Origin: Hyphomicrobiales bacterium
Lineage (GTDB): Bacteria; Pseudomonadota; Alphaproteobacteria; Rhizobiales; Aestuariivirgaceae
Length of the DNA: 22,008 nt
Direction: 5' to 3'
Assembly: GCA_025362535.1 (NCBI GenBank)
Contig: JANYGE010000246.1
Location: 1 to 22,008, forward strand
Shown: piece after piece, positions 9,426-19,300 of the stretch
Position numbering within the stretch: position 1 is the stretch's first letter
Layout of the letters: the number at the start of each line of letters is the position of its first letter
Translations under genes and position numbers: made by a program
Notes under the pieces: generated by a model
What the model was told of the DNA's origin: nothing
What the model saw: only the letters and a program-made list of their open reading frames with translations
The model's database searches: none

Positions 9426-10361
9426 ATGACAATCGAGAACGCGGAATTTTCAGATGTAATCCTTGCTCCAGGCGGGCAGGGCACGGCATCTGATTATTTC
9501 GCGTTGCTCAAACCCAGAGTGATGTCTCTGGTGATATTCACCGCGGTTGTCGGTCTTGTCGCAGCTCCCGGTCATATTCATCCTTGGTTAGGCTTCATTA
9601 CGATCCTCTGTATCGCCTTGGGGGCAGGGGCCTCTGGGGCTTTGAATATGTGGTATGATGCCGATATTGATGCGGTGATGAAACGCACGGCTTCGCGCCC
9701 AGTTCCACGTGGCGCCATCCTCCCCGGCGAAGCTTTGGGTTTTGGCATGACCTTGGCCATTGCCTCCGTTCTGATGCTGGGCCTGCTGGTGAACTGGCAA
9801 TCAGCTGCACTTCTCGCTTTCACTATTTTCTTCTACGTGGTGGTCTATACGATCGGCCTCAAACGCTATACGCCACAGAACATTGTGATCGGCGGAGCCG
9901 CAGGTGCATTTCCCCCCATGGTCGCTTGGGTGGCCGTGACACAGACTGTTGACCTCGGTTCAATCGCACTTTTCTTGCTCATCTTCATGTGGACACCACC
10001 GCATTTCTGGGCGCTCGCACTGTTTCGCGAAGGTGATTACGACAAAGCCAATATTCCCATGTTGCCGAATGTTGCTGGCCGCCCCGAAACCCGCAAACAA
10101 ATTTTGATCTATTCAATTCTGCTGGTGCCTATCGTGTTTTTGCCTGTTCTCACGGGTGTAGCCGGAATGGTTTATGCGGCTGGTGCAGGTTTTCTTACAC
10201 TGGTGTTTTTGAAGGACGCCATTGACATCTACCGTGCTGCCGATGGCCCAGAGTCTGACAAGGCTTGCAAGCACCTGTTTGGCTTTTCGATCTACTGGCT
10301 CTTTGCTGTGTTCGCTTTGATCTTGGTTGAACGCCTGCTCAATCTTCCGGTGTTGATGTGA
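9426..10361 (+). CDS. ctaB: Protoheme IX farnesyltransferase (heme O synthase)
   Basis: This inner-membrane UbiA-family prenyltransferase adds a farnesyl group to heme B to make heme O, the precursor of the heme A used by CoxA. It has 311 residues and about nine helices. The two aspartate-rich prenyl-diphosphate motifs are visible: [19 protein letters not shown] (N74-P92) and [14 protein letters not shown] (D204, D206), with the heme-related WTPPHFW between them. The ATG lies five bases after the coxA stop, with no strong ribosome-binding site, which suggests coupling to coxA translation. Its TGA stop overlaps the GTG start of the next small gene. Heme A synthase, which would act next, is not in this window. 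Confidence 0.97.
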   Translation: MTIENAEFSDVILAPGGQGTASDYFALLKPRVMSLVIFTAVVGLVAAPGHIHPWLGFITILCIALGAGASGALNMWYDADIDAVMKRTASRPVPRGAILPGEALGFGMTLAIASVLMLGLLVNWQSAALLAFTIFFYVVVYTIGLKRYTPQNIVIGGAAGAFPPMVAWVAVTQTVDLGSIALFLLIFMWTPPHFWALALFREGDYDKANIPMLPNVAGRPETRKQILIYSILLVPIVFLPVLTGVAGMVYAAGAGFLTLVFLKDAIDIYRAADGPESDKACKHLFGFSIYWLFAVFALILVERLLNLPVLM

Positions 10362-10519
10362 GCGAACAAAAGCCAGTGCCCGCCTTTACAGCTGAGGATT
10401 TGAAGCGCCGCAAGAAGCGCAGCATTATTATGGCGTGGTGTCTCGCAGCGCTGCTGGTTATCGTCTTCATTACCACCATTGTGAAAATGGGCGCTCATAT
10501 CGCGGATCGGGTGATCTGA
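10358..10519 (+). CDS. Small single-helix CoxF-like protein of the cox operon
   Basis: A 53-residue protein between ctaB and ctaG. The GTG start at 10358 overlaps the ctaB stop (GTGA), and its TGA at 10517-10519 overlaps the ctaG ATG (TGATG), so it is embedded by overlaps on both sides. It has an acidic/polar N-terminus, a basic patch LKRRKKR (residues 15-21), then one transmembrane helix (about 23-42, [20 protein letters not shown]) and a short tail [11 protein letters not shown]. Size, the basic-helix layout and position match the short CoxF-type proteins seen in rhizobial cox clusters; I am matching from memory. Role unproven, presumably in oxidase assembly. Easily missed because of its length and GTG start. 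Confidence 0.82.
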   Translation: MSEQKPVPAFTAEDLKRRKKRSIIMAWCLAALLVIVFITTIVKMGAHIADRVI

Positions 10520-11076
10520 TGGCGAACACGAACAAGAATCGCAAAGTAGCTTTCAGTGCCGCAGCATTGGTCTGTGCCATGCTTGGCCTCTCCTTTGCAG
10601 CCGTACCTTTTTACAAAGCCTTTTGCCAAGCCACAGGCTTTGGCGGCACCACGCAGCGCGCTGATGCGGCACCGAAGCAAGCCACTGACCAAATGATTTC
10701 AATCCGCTTTGATGCCAATACATCTGGCGCATTGACGTGGGACTTCCACCCCCGCCAAACCGAAATGAAAATCAAAATCGGCGAACAAGCCATGGCTTAT
10801 TACGAAGCCAAAAATATCGGTGACAAAGTTTTGACTGGCTCGGCAGTCTTTAATGTAACGCCGCCTGCAGCTGGTGCTTATTTCAATAAAATTCAATGCT
10901 TCTGCTTCACCAAGCAAACCTTGCAAGCGGGCGAGTCAAAAGAATTCCCCGTGATGTATTTTGTTGATCCCGCATTGCTTGATGATGCGGATGCCAAGGG
11001 CATTCACGAAATTACTTTATCTTACACCTTCTACCCTGCGGATGCTGACAAGACCGCAGAAGCTAAAACGAATTGA
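10519..11076 (+). CDS. ctaG: Cytochrome c oxidase assembly protein CtaG/Cox11 (CuB copper insertion)
   Basis: CtaG (Cox11) is a periplasm-facing, membrane-anchored copper chaperone that loads CuB in subunit I. From ATG 10519 it has 185 residues: one N-terminal helix (about 9-29) and then the Cox11 domain. Copper residues are visible: C36 in [14 protein letters not shown], and C127 and C129 in the CFCF motif of [13 protein letters not shown]. The conserved [10 protein letters not shown] and [11 protein letters not shown] segments follow. ATG 10519 gives the family N-terminus; upstream in-frame codons from 10435 lie inside the CoxF-like gene and are not homologous. It is coupled upstream by TGATG and followed by a ribosome-binding site for coxC. 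Confidence 0.96.
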   Translation: MANTNKNRKVAFSAAALVCAMLGLSFAAVPFYKAFCQATGFGGTTQRADAAPKQATDQMISIRFDANTSGALTWDFHPRQTEMKIKIGEQAMAYYEAKNIGDKVLTGSAVFNVTPPAAGAYFNKIQCFCFTKQTLQAGESKEFPVMYFVDPALLDDADAKGIHEITLSYTFYPADADKTAEAKTN

Positions 11077-11087
11077 GGAGCACCACT

Positions 11088-11939
11088 ATGGCCGATGCAC
11101 ATGCTAAAAATCACGATTACCATTTGGTCAATCCAAGCCCATGGCCAGCCTTTGGCGCTGTCTCAGCTTTCATCTTGGCAGTAGGCGCAGTTACTTGGAT
11201 GCATGGTGGCACATCTATCGGTATCTTCGTCGGTTTTGCTATGGTGCTTTACACCATGTTTATGTGGTGGCGTGACATCATCAAGGAAGCCCACGCGGGC
11301 GACCACACCCCCGTAGTCGCACTGCATTTGCGTTACGGCATGTTGATGTTCATTGCTTCTGAAGTGATGTTCTTCGTCGCATGGTTTTGGGCTTTCTTTG
11401 ATGCCAGCCTCTTTGCCAATGAAACTAAAATGGTGGCACGCATTGCCGCCACTGGCGGCATCTGGCCACCTGCTGGCACAGTCGTGTTCGACCCCTTCCA
11501 CTTGCCCCTGGTCAACACATTGATCCTGCTCACCTCGGGCACCACAGTTACGTGGGCGCATCATGCTCTGCTCAACAATGATCGCAAGGGCCTAATCAAT
11601 GGCTTGATCATCACCATCATTCTGGGAGCGCTCTTCACCTGTGTGCAAGCTTGGGAATATGGCCACGCCATGTTCGCCTTCAGCCGTGAAAATGGCGGCA
11701 ATATCTATGGCTCCACGTTCTTTATGGCCACTGGTTTCCATGGGTTCCATGTTCTCGTCGGTACCATATTCCTCACGGTCTGCCTGTTCCGCGCCTTGAA
11801 AGGTGATTTCACACCAAAACAACATTTCGGCTTTGAAGCTGCCGCTTGGTATTGGCACTTCGTGGACGTTGTCTGGCTGTTCCTGTTTGCCGCTATCTAT
11901 ATCTGGGGCAATTATGGCGGCGTGCTGCCGATAGAATAA
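11088..11939 (+). CDS. coxC: Cytochrome c oxidase subunit III
   Basis: Subunit III stabilises the oxidase and helps proton uptake into the D-channel. From ATG 11088 it has 283 residues and about seven helices, which is normal. Family landmarks are [16 protein letters not shown] near the N-terminus, [12 protein letters not shown], the E92-containing [38 protein letters not shown], and the C-terminal [26 protein letters not shown] at 11075-11080, seven bases ahead, fixes the start; a TTG at 11073 overlapping the ctaG stop is not needed. The TAA stop overlaps the next ATG as TAATG. Confidence 0.98.
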   Translation: MADAHAKNHDYHLVNPSPWPAFGAVSAFILAVGAVTWMHGGTSIGIFVGFAMVLYTMFMWWRDIIKEAHAGDHTPVVALHLRYGMLMFIASEVMFFVAWFWAFFDASLFANETKMVARIAATGGIWPPAGTVVFDPFHLPLVNTLILLTSGTTVTWAHHALLNNDRKGLINGLIITIILGALFTCVQAWEYGHAMFAFSRENGGNIYGSTFFMATGFHGFHVLVGTIFLTVCLFRALKGDFTPKQHFGFEAAAWYWHFVDVVWLFLFAAIYIWGNYGGVLPIE

Positions 11940-12307
11940 TGACTGAAAACTATTATCCGCCGATCTCAGCCCTCAAAACCGGGATCGGCGGAAAATGCCC
12001 GCGCTGTGGCCGCGGTAAACTGTTTGATGGTTATTTGACTGTTGCAAAATCTTGCAGCTCGTGCGGCCTATCCTTTGACTTTGCCGATGCAGGCGACGGG
12101 GCCACATGGTTCGTCATGCTCTTTGCTTGTGTGTTTGGTGTGGGCTCAATCCTCGGCGTTGAGATCGCTTATAGCCCAGCATGGTATGTCCATATCCTGA
12201 TCGCCATTCCGGTGCTCATCATTCTGCCCATGATCATGTTGCGCCCCGCCAAGGGCTTTCTGCTCTGCCAACAATGGCTGACCAACGCCCATGAAGGCCG
12301 CCAATAA
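11939..12307 (+). CDS. DUF983 family zinc-ribbon membrane protein
   Basis: A 122-residue protein with an N-terminal zinc ribbon (CPRCGRG, C20/C23, and CSSCGL, C39/C42) followed by two transmembrane helices (about 57-77 and 82-101). DUF983 members are standard neighbours of alphaproteobacterial cox genes; a function in oxidase assembly is suspected but not established. The start is ATG 11939, which overlaps the coxC stop in TAATG, and the stop overlaps the surf1 ATG in the same way. The gene is therefore translated as part of the cox operon. Upstream in-frame codons back to 11846 are inside coxC and not part of the family. Confidence 0.93.
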   Translation: MTENYYPPISALKTGIGGKCPRCGRGKLFDGYLTVAKSCSSCGLSFDFADAGDGATWFVMLFACVFGVGSILGVEIAYSPAWYVHILIAIPVLIILPMIMLRPAKGFLLCQQWLTNAHEGRQ

Positions 12308-13008
12308 TGCGAAGGCTCTGGCCTCTGGCGCTCACTTCAGCCATTGGTATCGCAATACTGTGCAGCTTAGGCACGTGGCAAATTTTCCGCCTCGCCGAAA
12401 AAACCAAACTCATCGCTAATCTTGAAGCGCGCATGGCCGCAGCTCCCATCACTTTATCAGAGGCTCTGGAGCGAAAAGCCAAAGATGAAGATATTGAATA
12501 TTTGAAAGTAACAAGCCAAGGCCGCAGCGATTGGCCCCATGCTTTGAATAAGATCACCTCCTCTGACGGCAGGCCAGCCTGGGAAATAATCGTTCCTTTC
12601 ACCAGCACTGATGGCACATTTGTTTTGGTTGATGCAGGTGCTGCCCCCGAAAAAATGAGTTCGAGAGAAGCTGCCCCGGAAGACATCACCGGGGTCATTC
12701 GTCTTCATCACAAGGGTCGCGGATTTTTTGACAATGACAATGATGTGGTCGCCAATACTTGGTATTGGTGGGATGTGCCCGAAATGCTGGCCACCGTTGG
12801 TGCACCAGCAGATGCCAAAGTTGCGACATTCATCGTGCAAAAGCTGCCAAGCCTAGACACGACACTTCCGCCGATTGCCCAAAAACCGAAAGTCGAACTG
12901 AACAACAATCATCTGGGCTATGCCATCACATGGTTCGGACTGGCCGCTGCATTGCTGGGGGTGTCCAGCTTCTTCGCAAGGTCTTTGGTGAAGAAGACTG
13001 ATGCTTGA
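12307..13008 (+). CDS. SURF1 family cytochrome c oxidase assembly protein
   Basis: Surf1 (Shy1) is an inner-membrane protein that helps deliver or insert heme A into subunit I. This one has 233 residues with the expected hairpin layout: an N-terminal helix (about 7-23) ending in GTWQIFRLAEK, a large periplasmic loop, and a C-terminal helix starting at NNNHLGYAITWFGLAAALLG. The middle AWEIIVPFTSTDGTFVLVDA corresponds to the conserved segment of the family, but the usual (N/D)RGWVP that follows is replaced by DAGAAPEKM, a notable divergence. The ATG overlaps the DUF983 stop (TAATG). Probably the last gene of the oxidase operon; thrC follows after 61 bases. Confidence 0.92.
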   Translation: MRRLWPLALTSAIGIAILCSLGTWQIFRLAEKTKLIANLEARMAAAPITLSEALERKAKDEDIEYLKVTSQGRSDWPHALNKITSSDGRPAWEIIVPFTSTDGTFVLVDAGAAPEKMSSREAAPEDITGVIRLHHKGRGFFDNDNDVVANTWYWWDVPEMLATVGAPADAKVATFIVQKLPSLDTTLPPIAQKPKVELNNNHLGYAITWFGLAAALLGVSSFFARSLVKKTDA

Positions 13009-13053
13009 TCCATCTCAGGGACAAGGCTAGAGCAACAGTCTACTTCGATTTAC

Positions 13054-13060
13054 AAAGGGA
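13054..13060 (+). promoter_or_regulatory. Ribosome-binding site that supports the TTG start of thrC
   Basis: AAAGGGA lies nine bases before the TTG at 13070. The residues encoded from that TTG (MKYISTRGEA) match the conserved threonine synthase N-terminus, and no ATG or GTG start gives the same N-terminus, so this site decides the start codon. Confidence 0.7.
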
Positions 13061-13069
13061 CCTTATAAA

Positions 13070-14458
13070 TTGAAATATATTTCCACCCGTGGTGAAGCCG
13101 CTGTTCTGGATTTTGAAGGCGCTATGCTGTCAGGCCTTGCGCGTGATGGTGGACTTTATTTGCCGGAAACATTTCCGCAAGTAACCCGTGACGAACAGCT
13201 GGCCTTGCGTGGAAAACCCTATGCCGATGTCGCATTTGCCATCTGCTCCAAATTCACCGCAGGTTCCGTGCCTGATGCCGACCTTCGTAAAATGGTTGAT
13301 GCGGCCTACGCTACCTTCCATCATCCAGCCACAACACCTCTTAAACAAATGGCTCCAAACCAATATTTGCTTGAGCTGTTCCATGGCCCAACTATCGCCT
13401 TCAAAGATGTGGCCATGCAGCTCTTGGCCCGCCTAATGGATTGGTCATTGGCTAAACAAAAGCGCCGTGCTGTAATTGTGGGTGCCACATCAGGTGACAC
13501 AGGCGGTGCCGCCATTGATGCCTTCCAGCACAATCAAAATGCCAGCCTGTTTATTTTGCATCCGCATGGCAAAGTGTCTGATGTGCAGCGCCGCCAAATG
13601 ACCACTGTCAAAAGCCCCGCCATCCATAACATCGCTATTGAAGGTAATTTTGATGATTGCCAAGCGATTGTGAAAGCCTTGTTCAATGATTTGAAATTCC
13701 GCGATGAGGTAGGTCTCGCTGGTGTGAACTCCATCAACTGGGGCCGCATCATGGCTCAGATTGTTTATTATTTTTATGCAGCCTTGCAATTGGGTGCGCC
13801 TGACCGGGCCGTGAGTTTCACCGTGCCTACGGGGAATTTCGGTAACGTATTCGCGGGCCTCGCTGCTAAGCGCATGGGTTTGCAAATTGACCGCTTGGTG
13901 ATCGCCACCAACAGCAATGACATTATGGACCGCACGCTGAAAACCGGCAGCTACACCATCACGGGGGTGCATGCCACGCAAAGCCCATCGATGGATATTC
14001 AAGTCTCCAGCAATTTTGAGCGGCTGGTTTATTTGGCCAACAAAGGCAATGCCTCTGCTGTGCGCGCCCATATGGAAAGCCTCAAGCAATCCGGCAATTT
14101 TACTTTGCAGGCCGATGCTTTAAACTCCATTCGCAATGAATTTGAGTCAGGCGCCACCAGCGAAGCTGAAACAGCGACGACTATTGCGAAGGTTTTGCAA
14201 GAAACTGGCGAATTATTGGACCCACACACAGCCGTTGGCTATGCCGTGGCCTCAAAAACCCATACCAGCTCCCCGATGATCACATTGGCCACCGCACATC
14301 CGGCAAAATTCCCAGATGCTGTCGAGAAAGCCTGTGGAATTAGACCAAATTTACCACAACGACTATCGCACTTGATGATTGCGCCAGAAAGTTTCACAAT
14401 ACTGTCAAACAGTGCTGCTGAAGTGAAGGCCTTTATCCTTTCTGACGGCAAACGCTGA
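13070..14458 (+). CDS. thrC: Threonine synthase
   Basis: A PLP enzyme that converts O-phospho-L-homoserine to L-threonine and phosphate, the last step of threonine synthesis. The 462 residues match the long, fungal/proteobacterial form. The N-terminal MKYISTRGEA and LARDGGLYLPETFP are typical; the PLP lysine is K112 in FHGPTIAFKDVAMQ; VGATSGDTGGAAI and VPTGNFGNVFAG bind the cofactor phosphate. The start is TTG at 13070, supported by AAAGGGA upstream and by the conserved N-terminus. The 61-base gap after surf1 contains no evident terminator, so read-through from the cox operon is possible. The next gene begins 11 bases after its TGA, so thrC and the M16 protease probably share an mRNA. Confidence 0.96.
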   Translation: MKYISTRGEAAVLDFEGAMLSGLARDGGLYLPETFPQVTRDEQLALRGKPYADVAFAICSKFTAGSVPDADLRKMVDAAYATFHHPATTPLKQMAPNQYLLELFHGPTIAFKDVAMQLLARLMDWSLAKQKRRAVIVGATSGDTGGAAIDAFQHNQNASLFILHPHGKVSDVQRRQMTTVKSPAIHNIAIEGNFDDCQAIVKALFNDLKFRDEVGLAGVNSINWGRIMAQIVYYFYAALQLGAPDRAVSFTVPTGNFGNVFAGLAAKRMGLQIDRLVIATNSNDIMDRTLKTGSYTITGVHATQSPSMDIQVSSNFERLVYLANKGNASAVRAHMESLKQSGNFTLQADALNSIRNEFESGATSEAETATTIAKVLQETGELLDPHTAVGYAVASKTHTSSPMITLATAHPAKFPDAVEKACGIRPNLPQRLSHLMIAPESFTILSNSAAEVKAFILSDGKR

Positions 14459-14469
14459 CGGGAGGATAA

Positions 14470-15735
14470 ATGTCTGTCGAAATCACCAGGCTGAGTAATG
14501 GCCTGCACGTTATCACACATAATATGCCGCATCTTGAATCTGTGGCCTTGGGCATTTGGGTTAAAGCCGGGGCTCGCGACGAGCGGCCAGAAGAAAATGG
14601 TGTGGCTCATTTTCTTGAGCATATGGCCTTTAAAGGTACTAAACGCCGAACCGCTCAAGGCATCGCTGAGGAAATCGAAAGTGCGGGCGGTGAAATCAAT
14701 GCCGCCACAGGTATGGAAACCACCACCTATTATGCCCGCACACTAAAGTCCGATTGGCCTCTGGCTATGGATATTCTCGCCGATATTTTTACCGAGTCCA
14801 CATTAGACGCTGATGAAATGGAACGCGAACGCGATGTGATCTTGCAAGAAATTGCGGCATCGAAAGATCAACCCGATGACTTGGTTTTCGATCTCGCGCA
14901 AGCCGCAAGCTATGGTGATCATCCGCTGGGCCGTTCAATTCTGGGCACGACTGAACTGGTGGAAACCATGACCCGTGAACAGATGCTGGGCTGGCGCACC
15001 CGAAACTATTGGGCTTCGCGTATGGTGGTTTGTGCCACCGGCAATGTAAACCACGCCGATTTTGCGAAAGAAGCGGAAAAGCATTTCGGCAAAATTCCAC
15101 ACGGACATGCCCCTCAGCGCCATCCACCAACTTTTGCTGGCACGGCCCAGACGGAACAAAAGCCCTTAGACCAAACCCATATTGTGTTTTCATTTCCGGC
15201 TCCGAATTACCGCGACCCAAGAGTCTATCAGTTGCAAGTATTGGCCAGTATTCTAGGTGGTGGCATGTCTTCGCGCCTCTTCCAAGAGGTGCGTGAAAAA
15301 CGTGGGCTCTGTTACAGTGTGTTTGCCTTCGGCACCATGTATGAAGATGCTGGCCAACTCGGTGTTTATGCCGCAACTTCGCCAGATCACACGCCCAATC
15401 TGATGGAGGTCACATCCAACGTGATGATGTCTATGGCCGATGAAATTTCTGACAAGGAAATTGATCGCGCTAAAGCCCAACTCAAAACCAGCATCGTGAT
15501 GAATCTCGAAAGCGCCTCATCCAGAGCCGATCAAATTGCCCGGCAGTTTTTAGCCTTTGGTGAAGTGCCAGAAATGGCCACCCTTATCAAGAAAATCGAG
15601 GCTGTGACGGCTGATCAAGTGCGTGAATTAGCAAAGGACATTTTCCGCTCCGCCACACCTTCACTCAGTGCCGTTGGCCAGCTTTCGGCTTTAGAAAGCC
15701 ACGTCACACTGGCTGCCCGCTTCGCCAGCAATTGA
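14470..15735 (+). CDS. M16-family zinc peptidase, mitochondrial processing peptidase-like
   Basis: A 421-residue M16B metallopeptidase related to the beta subunit of the mitochondrial processing peptidase. The inverted zinc motif HFLEH is at residues 47-51 (H47, E50, H51) in NGVAHFLEHMAFKGTKRR, and the distal ligand E127 lies 76 residues later in ERDVILQEIAA, the standard spacing. The C-terminal inactive-like domain contains GGGMSSRLFQEVREKRGLCY, also typical. No signal peptide is visible, so it is likely cytoplasmic, where relatives degrade peptides. GGGAGG at 14460-14465 is a strong ribosome-binding site. Placement after thrC is common in alphaproteobacteria. The physiological substrate is unknown. 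Confidence 0.95.
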   Translation: MSVEITRLSNGLHVITHNMPHLESVALGIWVKAGARDERPEENGVAHFLEHMAFKGTKRRTAQGIAEEIESAGGEINAATGMETTTYYARTLKSDWPLAMDILADIFTESTLDADEMERERDVILQEIAASKDQPDDLVFDLAQAASYGDHPLGRSILGTTELVETMTREQMLGWRTRNYWASRMVVCATGNVNHADFAKEAEKHFGKIPHGHAPQRHPPTFAGTAQTEQKPLDQTHIVFSFPAPNYRDPRVYQLQVLASILGGGMSSRLFQEVREKRGLCYSVFAFGTMYEDAGQLGVYAATSPDHTPNLMEVTSNVMMSMADEISDKEIDRAKAQLKTSIVMNLESASSRADQIARQFLAFGEVPEMATLIKKIEAVTADQVRELAKDIFRSATPSLSAVGQLSALESHVTLAARFASN

Positions 15736-16307
15736 GCTTCCGCCTGCCATTCAGAAAGCTTGGTGCTGGGCCTATCCTGCGCTCGGAGCGTATTTTACTG
15801 CGCCCACCAAATATCGACGACTTTAAAGCCTGGGTTGATTTGCGAAAGGCGAGCCGAACGTTTCTGCAACCTTGGGAGCCAGAATGGCAAGATGATGAAT
15901 TCACGCGAACGTCATTTCGCTACCGCCTACATATCTATAATAAATTGGCACTTGAAGAGCGTGGCATTGCACTGTTCATTTTAGGCGACGCAGGTCAAAA
16001 TTTACTCGGCGCCATAAACTTGAATAATATACGCAGGGGAATCTCCCAAACCGCAACTCTGGGCTATTGGATTGGCGAGGCCTATGCACGCCAAGGCTAT
16101 ATGGCGGAAGCCACACGCCTGCTGCTCGATCATGCTTTTCACGACATGGGCCTGCACCGTATCGAGGCAGCTTGTTTACCTACAAATGCCGCCTCTATTG
16201 CCCTTCTTAAAAAATCAGGGTTTGAACAAGAAGGATATGCAAAATCCTATTTGAAAATTGCTGGAACGTGGCAAGATCACCTCTTGTTTGCTCGCCTCAA
16301 AACTTAA
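15732..16307 (+). CDS. GNAT acetyltransferase, RimJ/RimL type
   Basis: A 191-residue acetyltransferase resembling those that acetylate N-terminal amines of ribosomal proteins. The N-terminal ILRSERILLRPPNIDDFKAW is the typical start of the RimJ/L fold; motif A for acetyl-CoA is GYWIGEAYARQGYMAEATRLL; the C-terminal NAASIALLKKSGFEQEGYAK completes the fold. The frame has no early ATG. The TTG at 15732 overlaps the M16 stop as TTGA, which mimics the common ATGA coupling signal and gives a full-length domain, so I take it as the start, though no ribosome-binding site is visible. The actual target could be a small amine, antibiotic or protein. A 44-base gap separates it from the EAL gene. Confidence 0.9.
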   Translation: MSFRLPFRKLGAGPILRSERILLRPPNIDDFKAWVDLRKASRTFLQPWEPEWQDDEFTRTSFRYRLHIYNKLALEERGIALFILGDAGQNLLGAINLNNIRRGISQTATLGYWIGEAYARQGYMAEATRLLLDHAFHDMGLHRIEAACLPTNAASIALLKKSGFEQEGYAKSYLKIAGTWQDHLLFARLKT

Positions 16308-16351
16308 AAGCGACAATCGCCTTGGCAATCCGCCGCCGCTAACCTACAACA

Positions 16352-19300
16352 ATGATTAGAATGAAAACTGCACGAGCAAAATCTTCGAAACTTCTGACGC
16401 TACTCCTCGTCATGTGTGCCTTTTTGTTTGAATTTAACGCCCCAAGCTATGCTGTGGCAACAATCGTCAATGTCGATTCCAATACCACAAGCATTGATTT
16501 GACTGATCTTGGTAAATCAATAAATACGCCCAATAATACCATTACGCTGCAAGGGCCAGGCGATGCGGCTTCCGTGGTTATTCCCGCCAAAGGGCCGGGA
16601 CCAACCTATTTCTGGTCATTCTATTCCATCCACAATACCAGCGATCTCAACCTGGATTTTGTGTTGGCGATAGAACCACAGCGTTTTGCTGGTTCTGGCA
16701 TATTGCAAATGCAACCTTTTGGTAATTCAGTTATAGGCGCCGCCAGCACCAAGGGTGCAGATGTGCTTTTGCCTTTTGATGCGGTTGATCAGAAAGCCTT
16801 TTCTTTTAACATACCAGCAGGTCAAACGATGAACGTTGCCGTTGAGACCAATGGCACCAAACTTCGACCAAATCTCTGGCAGCGCCATGTATTGGTGGGT
16901 CATCTTGGCAATCTCTCATTCTTCCGTGGCCTGGTGCTTGGAGTTTCTTTGCTGGTCACTTTAGGTGTCTTGGCTCTCTATGGGTTTAGGCCGCATAGTG
17001 CGTTGTTGTCGGGTTGGCTTTTCTGCATCGCCAGCCTGATTTTTCTCAACTTTGAGATGGGCTATGTGTCTGCTGCTTTCCAGCAGTTTTCATGGTTTAG
17101 TTTTCCACCGTCAATTCTACGCGCACTCGTGGAAACGCTCATGTCGGTTGCCCTGCTCAGCTGTGTTCTAACTTTCACAGCAATAAGAAAGCGCCAACCA
17201 GTGCTGGGGGTCTTGCTGTTTTTAGTGTTGGTCGCGCTGCTCGCCAATATGATTTACGCCTTCATTGATCCCAACCAAGCCGCAACCGCTGCTCGGATCA
17301 GTTTTGCGCTGATCATCTTGATCGGGTTTAGCATCACGGCTGCCAACCGAAATAACGCCACCGGAATTGTTGATAATGGCCTGTTGTTTTGGCTTTCAAT
17401 TTCCGCATGGGCAATTTTTGCCGCTGTCACTACACAGTCTGAATCACATACAGCCAGCCTTTCTCCTGTGCTCATTGGCTTATTGGCTGCAGTGCAGATC
17501 GTTCTGGCTTTGGTGTTGCTGCGGTTTATTTTCACGCAAGGTCTTTCGATCAGACCCTTTATCACCGATGCCAGCCGCCGCAGTCTGGCTTTATCCAGCG
17601 GCCGCCACATTCTTTGGGATTGGCAAATACAAGATCACTATTTGGATATTGGCAATGAATTGGCCAAGGCACTGGGCTATGATTCGCAAAGCTGGAGTTT
17701 GAACAGCGAGCGCAAATTTCTTGAAATCATGCATCCCGTAGATGCCGCCGCATATAAAAGTGAACTTGAAGCGGATAACCTCCAACTCGGCTATCACATT
17801 GATCTCGATTTGCGGCTCCGCAATGCGGAAGGAAATTATCGTTGGTATGAGCTGCGCTCCCGCGTGGTGCCAGGCCCCAATCAATTGCCAGACCGCTGCA
17901 TTGGCACTTTAACCGATGTCACCAAAGTGAAGGAAACCGAAGAGCGCCTGATTATTGATGCCGTGCATGATCCCGTTACCGGCCTGCCCAGTCGCGCTAT
18001 TTTCATGGACCGCATCGAACGTGAACTGGTAAAGCCGATCGGCTTTCAATTGCGCTTGATGCTGATTGATCTTGATCGCTTGAAAACCCTCAATGAAGCC
18101 TTGGGCCATGATCACGGCGACCGCCTACTGCAATTGGCTGGGGCCCGCATTCAGGAATGTTTGACTGATGATGAATCGGTGGCGCGCATATCCGGCAGCC
18201 AATTTGCGGTGATGGCTGTTGAAGCGATTGCCCAACGCGATGCCCATGAATTGGCGGAAATCATCAGCGATGCATTGGCTGAACCAACCACCATGGGCCA
18301 GCATGAAATAACATTGGCAGCCAGCATTGGTATTTCGCATGCCAGCGAACGCGGCCTTACCGCCAGTGACTTACAGCAACAGGCGGCCAGCGCTTTGTTA
18401 GAGGCGCGCCGTTTGGGCGGTGCGCAGATTGTGGTGTTCGATACTGATATGAAAGATGATCGCTCCATGCATTTGGCGCTCGAATCTGATCTTCGTCGCG
18501 CTGTTGCATCCGATGAAATTGAAGTGCAGTTCCAACCCATTTCCAATTTAAAGACACTGGAGATTGCGGGTTTTGAAGCTCTGGCCCGTTGGCGTCACCC
18601 CAAAAAGGGTTTGCTGCCACCCGCTGATTTCATCGATATGGCCGAAAATGCCGGCATGATTGGTGAAATTGGAGAAATCGTTCTGGCCAATGCAGCACGC
18701 CAATTGGGTGTGTGGCAACGTGTGTTACGCCGCGACGAAAACTTTTTCGTGTCAGTCAACATCTCACCCAGTCATTTACTTCAAAGCAATTTCCTCGAGC
18801 AGGTGCAGGCCATCATCGAACGTGAAAGCCTCAAGCCAAACAGCTTGAAAATTGAAGTCACTGAATCAGTAATCATGCGCCACCCAGACCGCGCCAGCAA
18901 AATCTTTGAACGTTTGCGCAGCCTCGGTGTAGGCTTGGCTTGCGATGATTTTGGCACTGGTTTTTCCAACCTTTCAAGCTTGCGCGACTTGCCTTTTGAT
19001 ACGCTGAAAATTGATCGCTCTTTCTTAACGCCAGAAAGCTTCGACACCCGCAGCGGCATGATCATCACCACGATAACTGAACTGGCCCACGGCCTTGGCA
19101 TGGTTGTTGTGGCGGAAGGCATTGAAACCCAAGTTCAGATTGAACGGCTGTCGCAACTTGGCTGCGACTTAGGCCAAGGCTTCTATATCGGAGAACCCAA
19201 GACGGCCAATGAAGTGTCAGAGCTTCTAGCCATTCTCCCGCGCATGGCGGCGGCCCCTTCACCGCCACCCTTGGCTGAAACTCTTCTTCCGGTGGTTTTC

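Noticed and set aside
10435..10518. 28-residue extension of CtaG upstream of 10519
   Set aside because: It overlaps the CoxF-like gene in another frame and has no similarity to Cox11 N-termini.
11846..11938. N-terminal extension of the DUF983 protein into coxC
   Set aside because: The extra residues are a frame-shifted reading of coxC; ATG 11939 at the TAATG overlap gives the family N-terminus.
13490..14089. 199-residue minus-strand ORF inside thrC
   Set aside because: Fully antisense to threonine synthase, low-complexity composition rich in His and Gly, no known domain.
14789..15376. 195-residue minus-strand ORF inside the M16 peptidase gene
   Set aside because: Antisense to a conserved catalytic domain; length is explained by codon bias of the sense gene.
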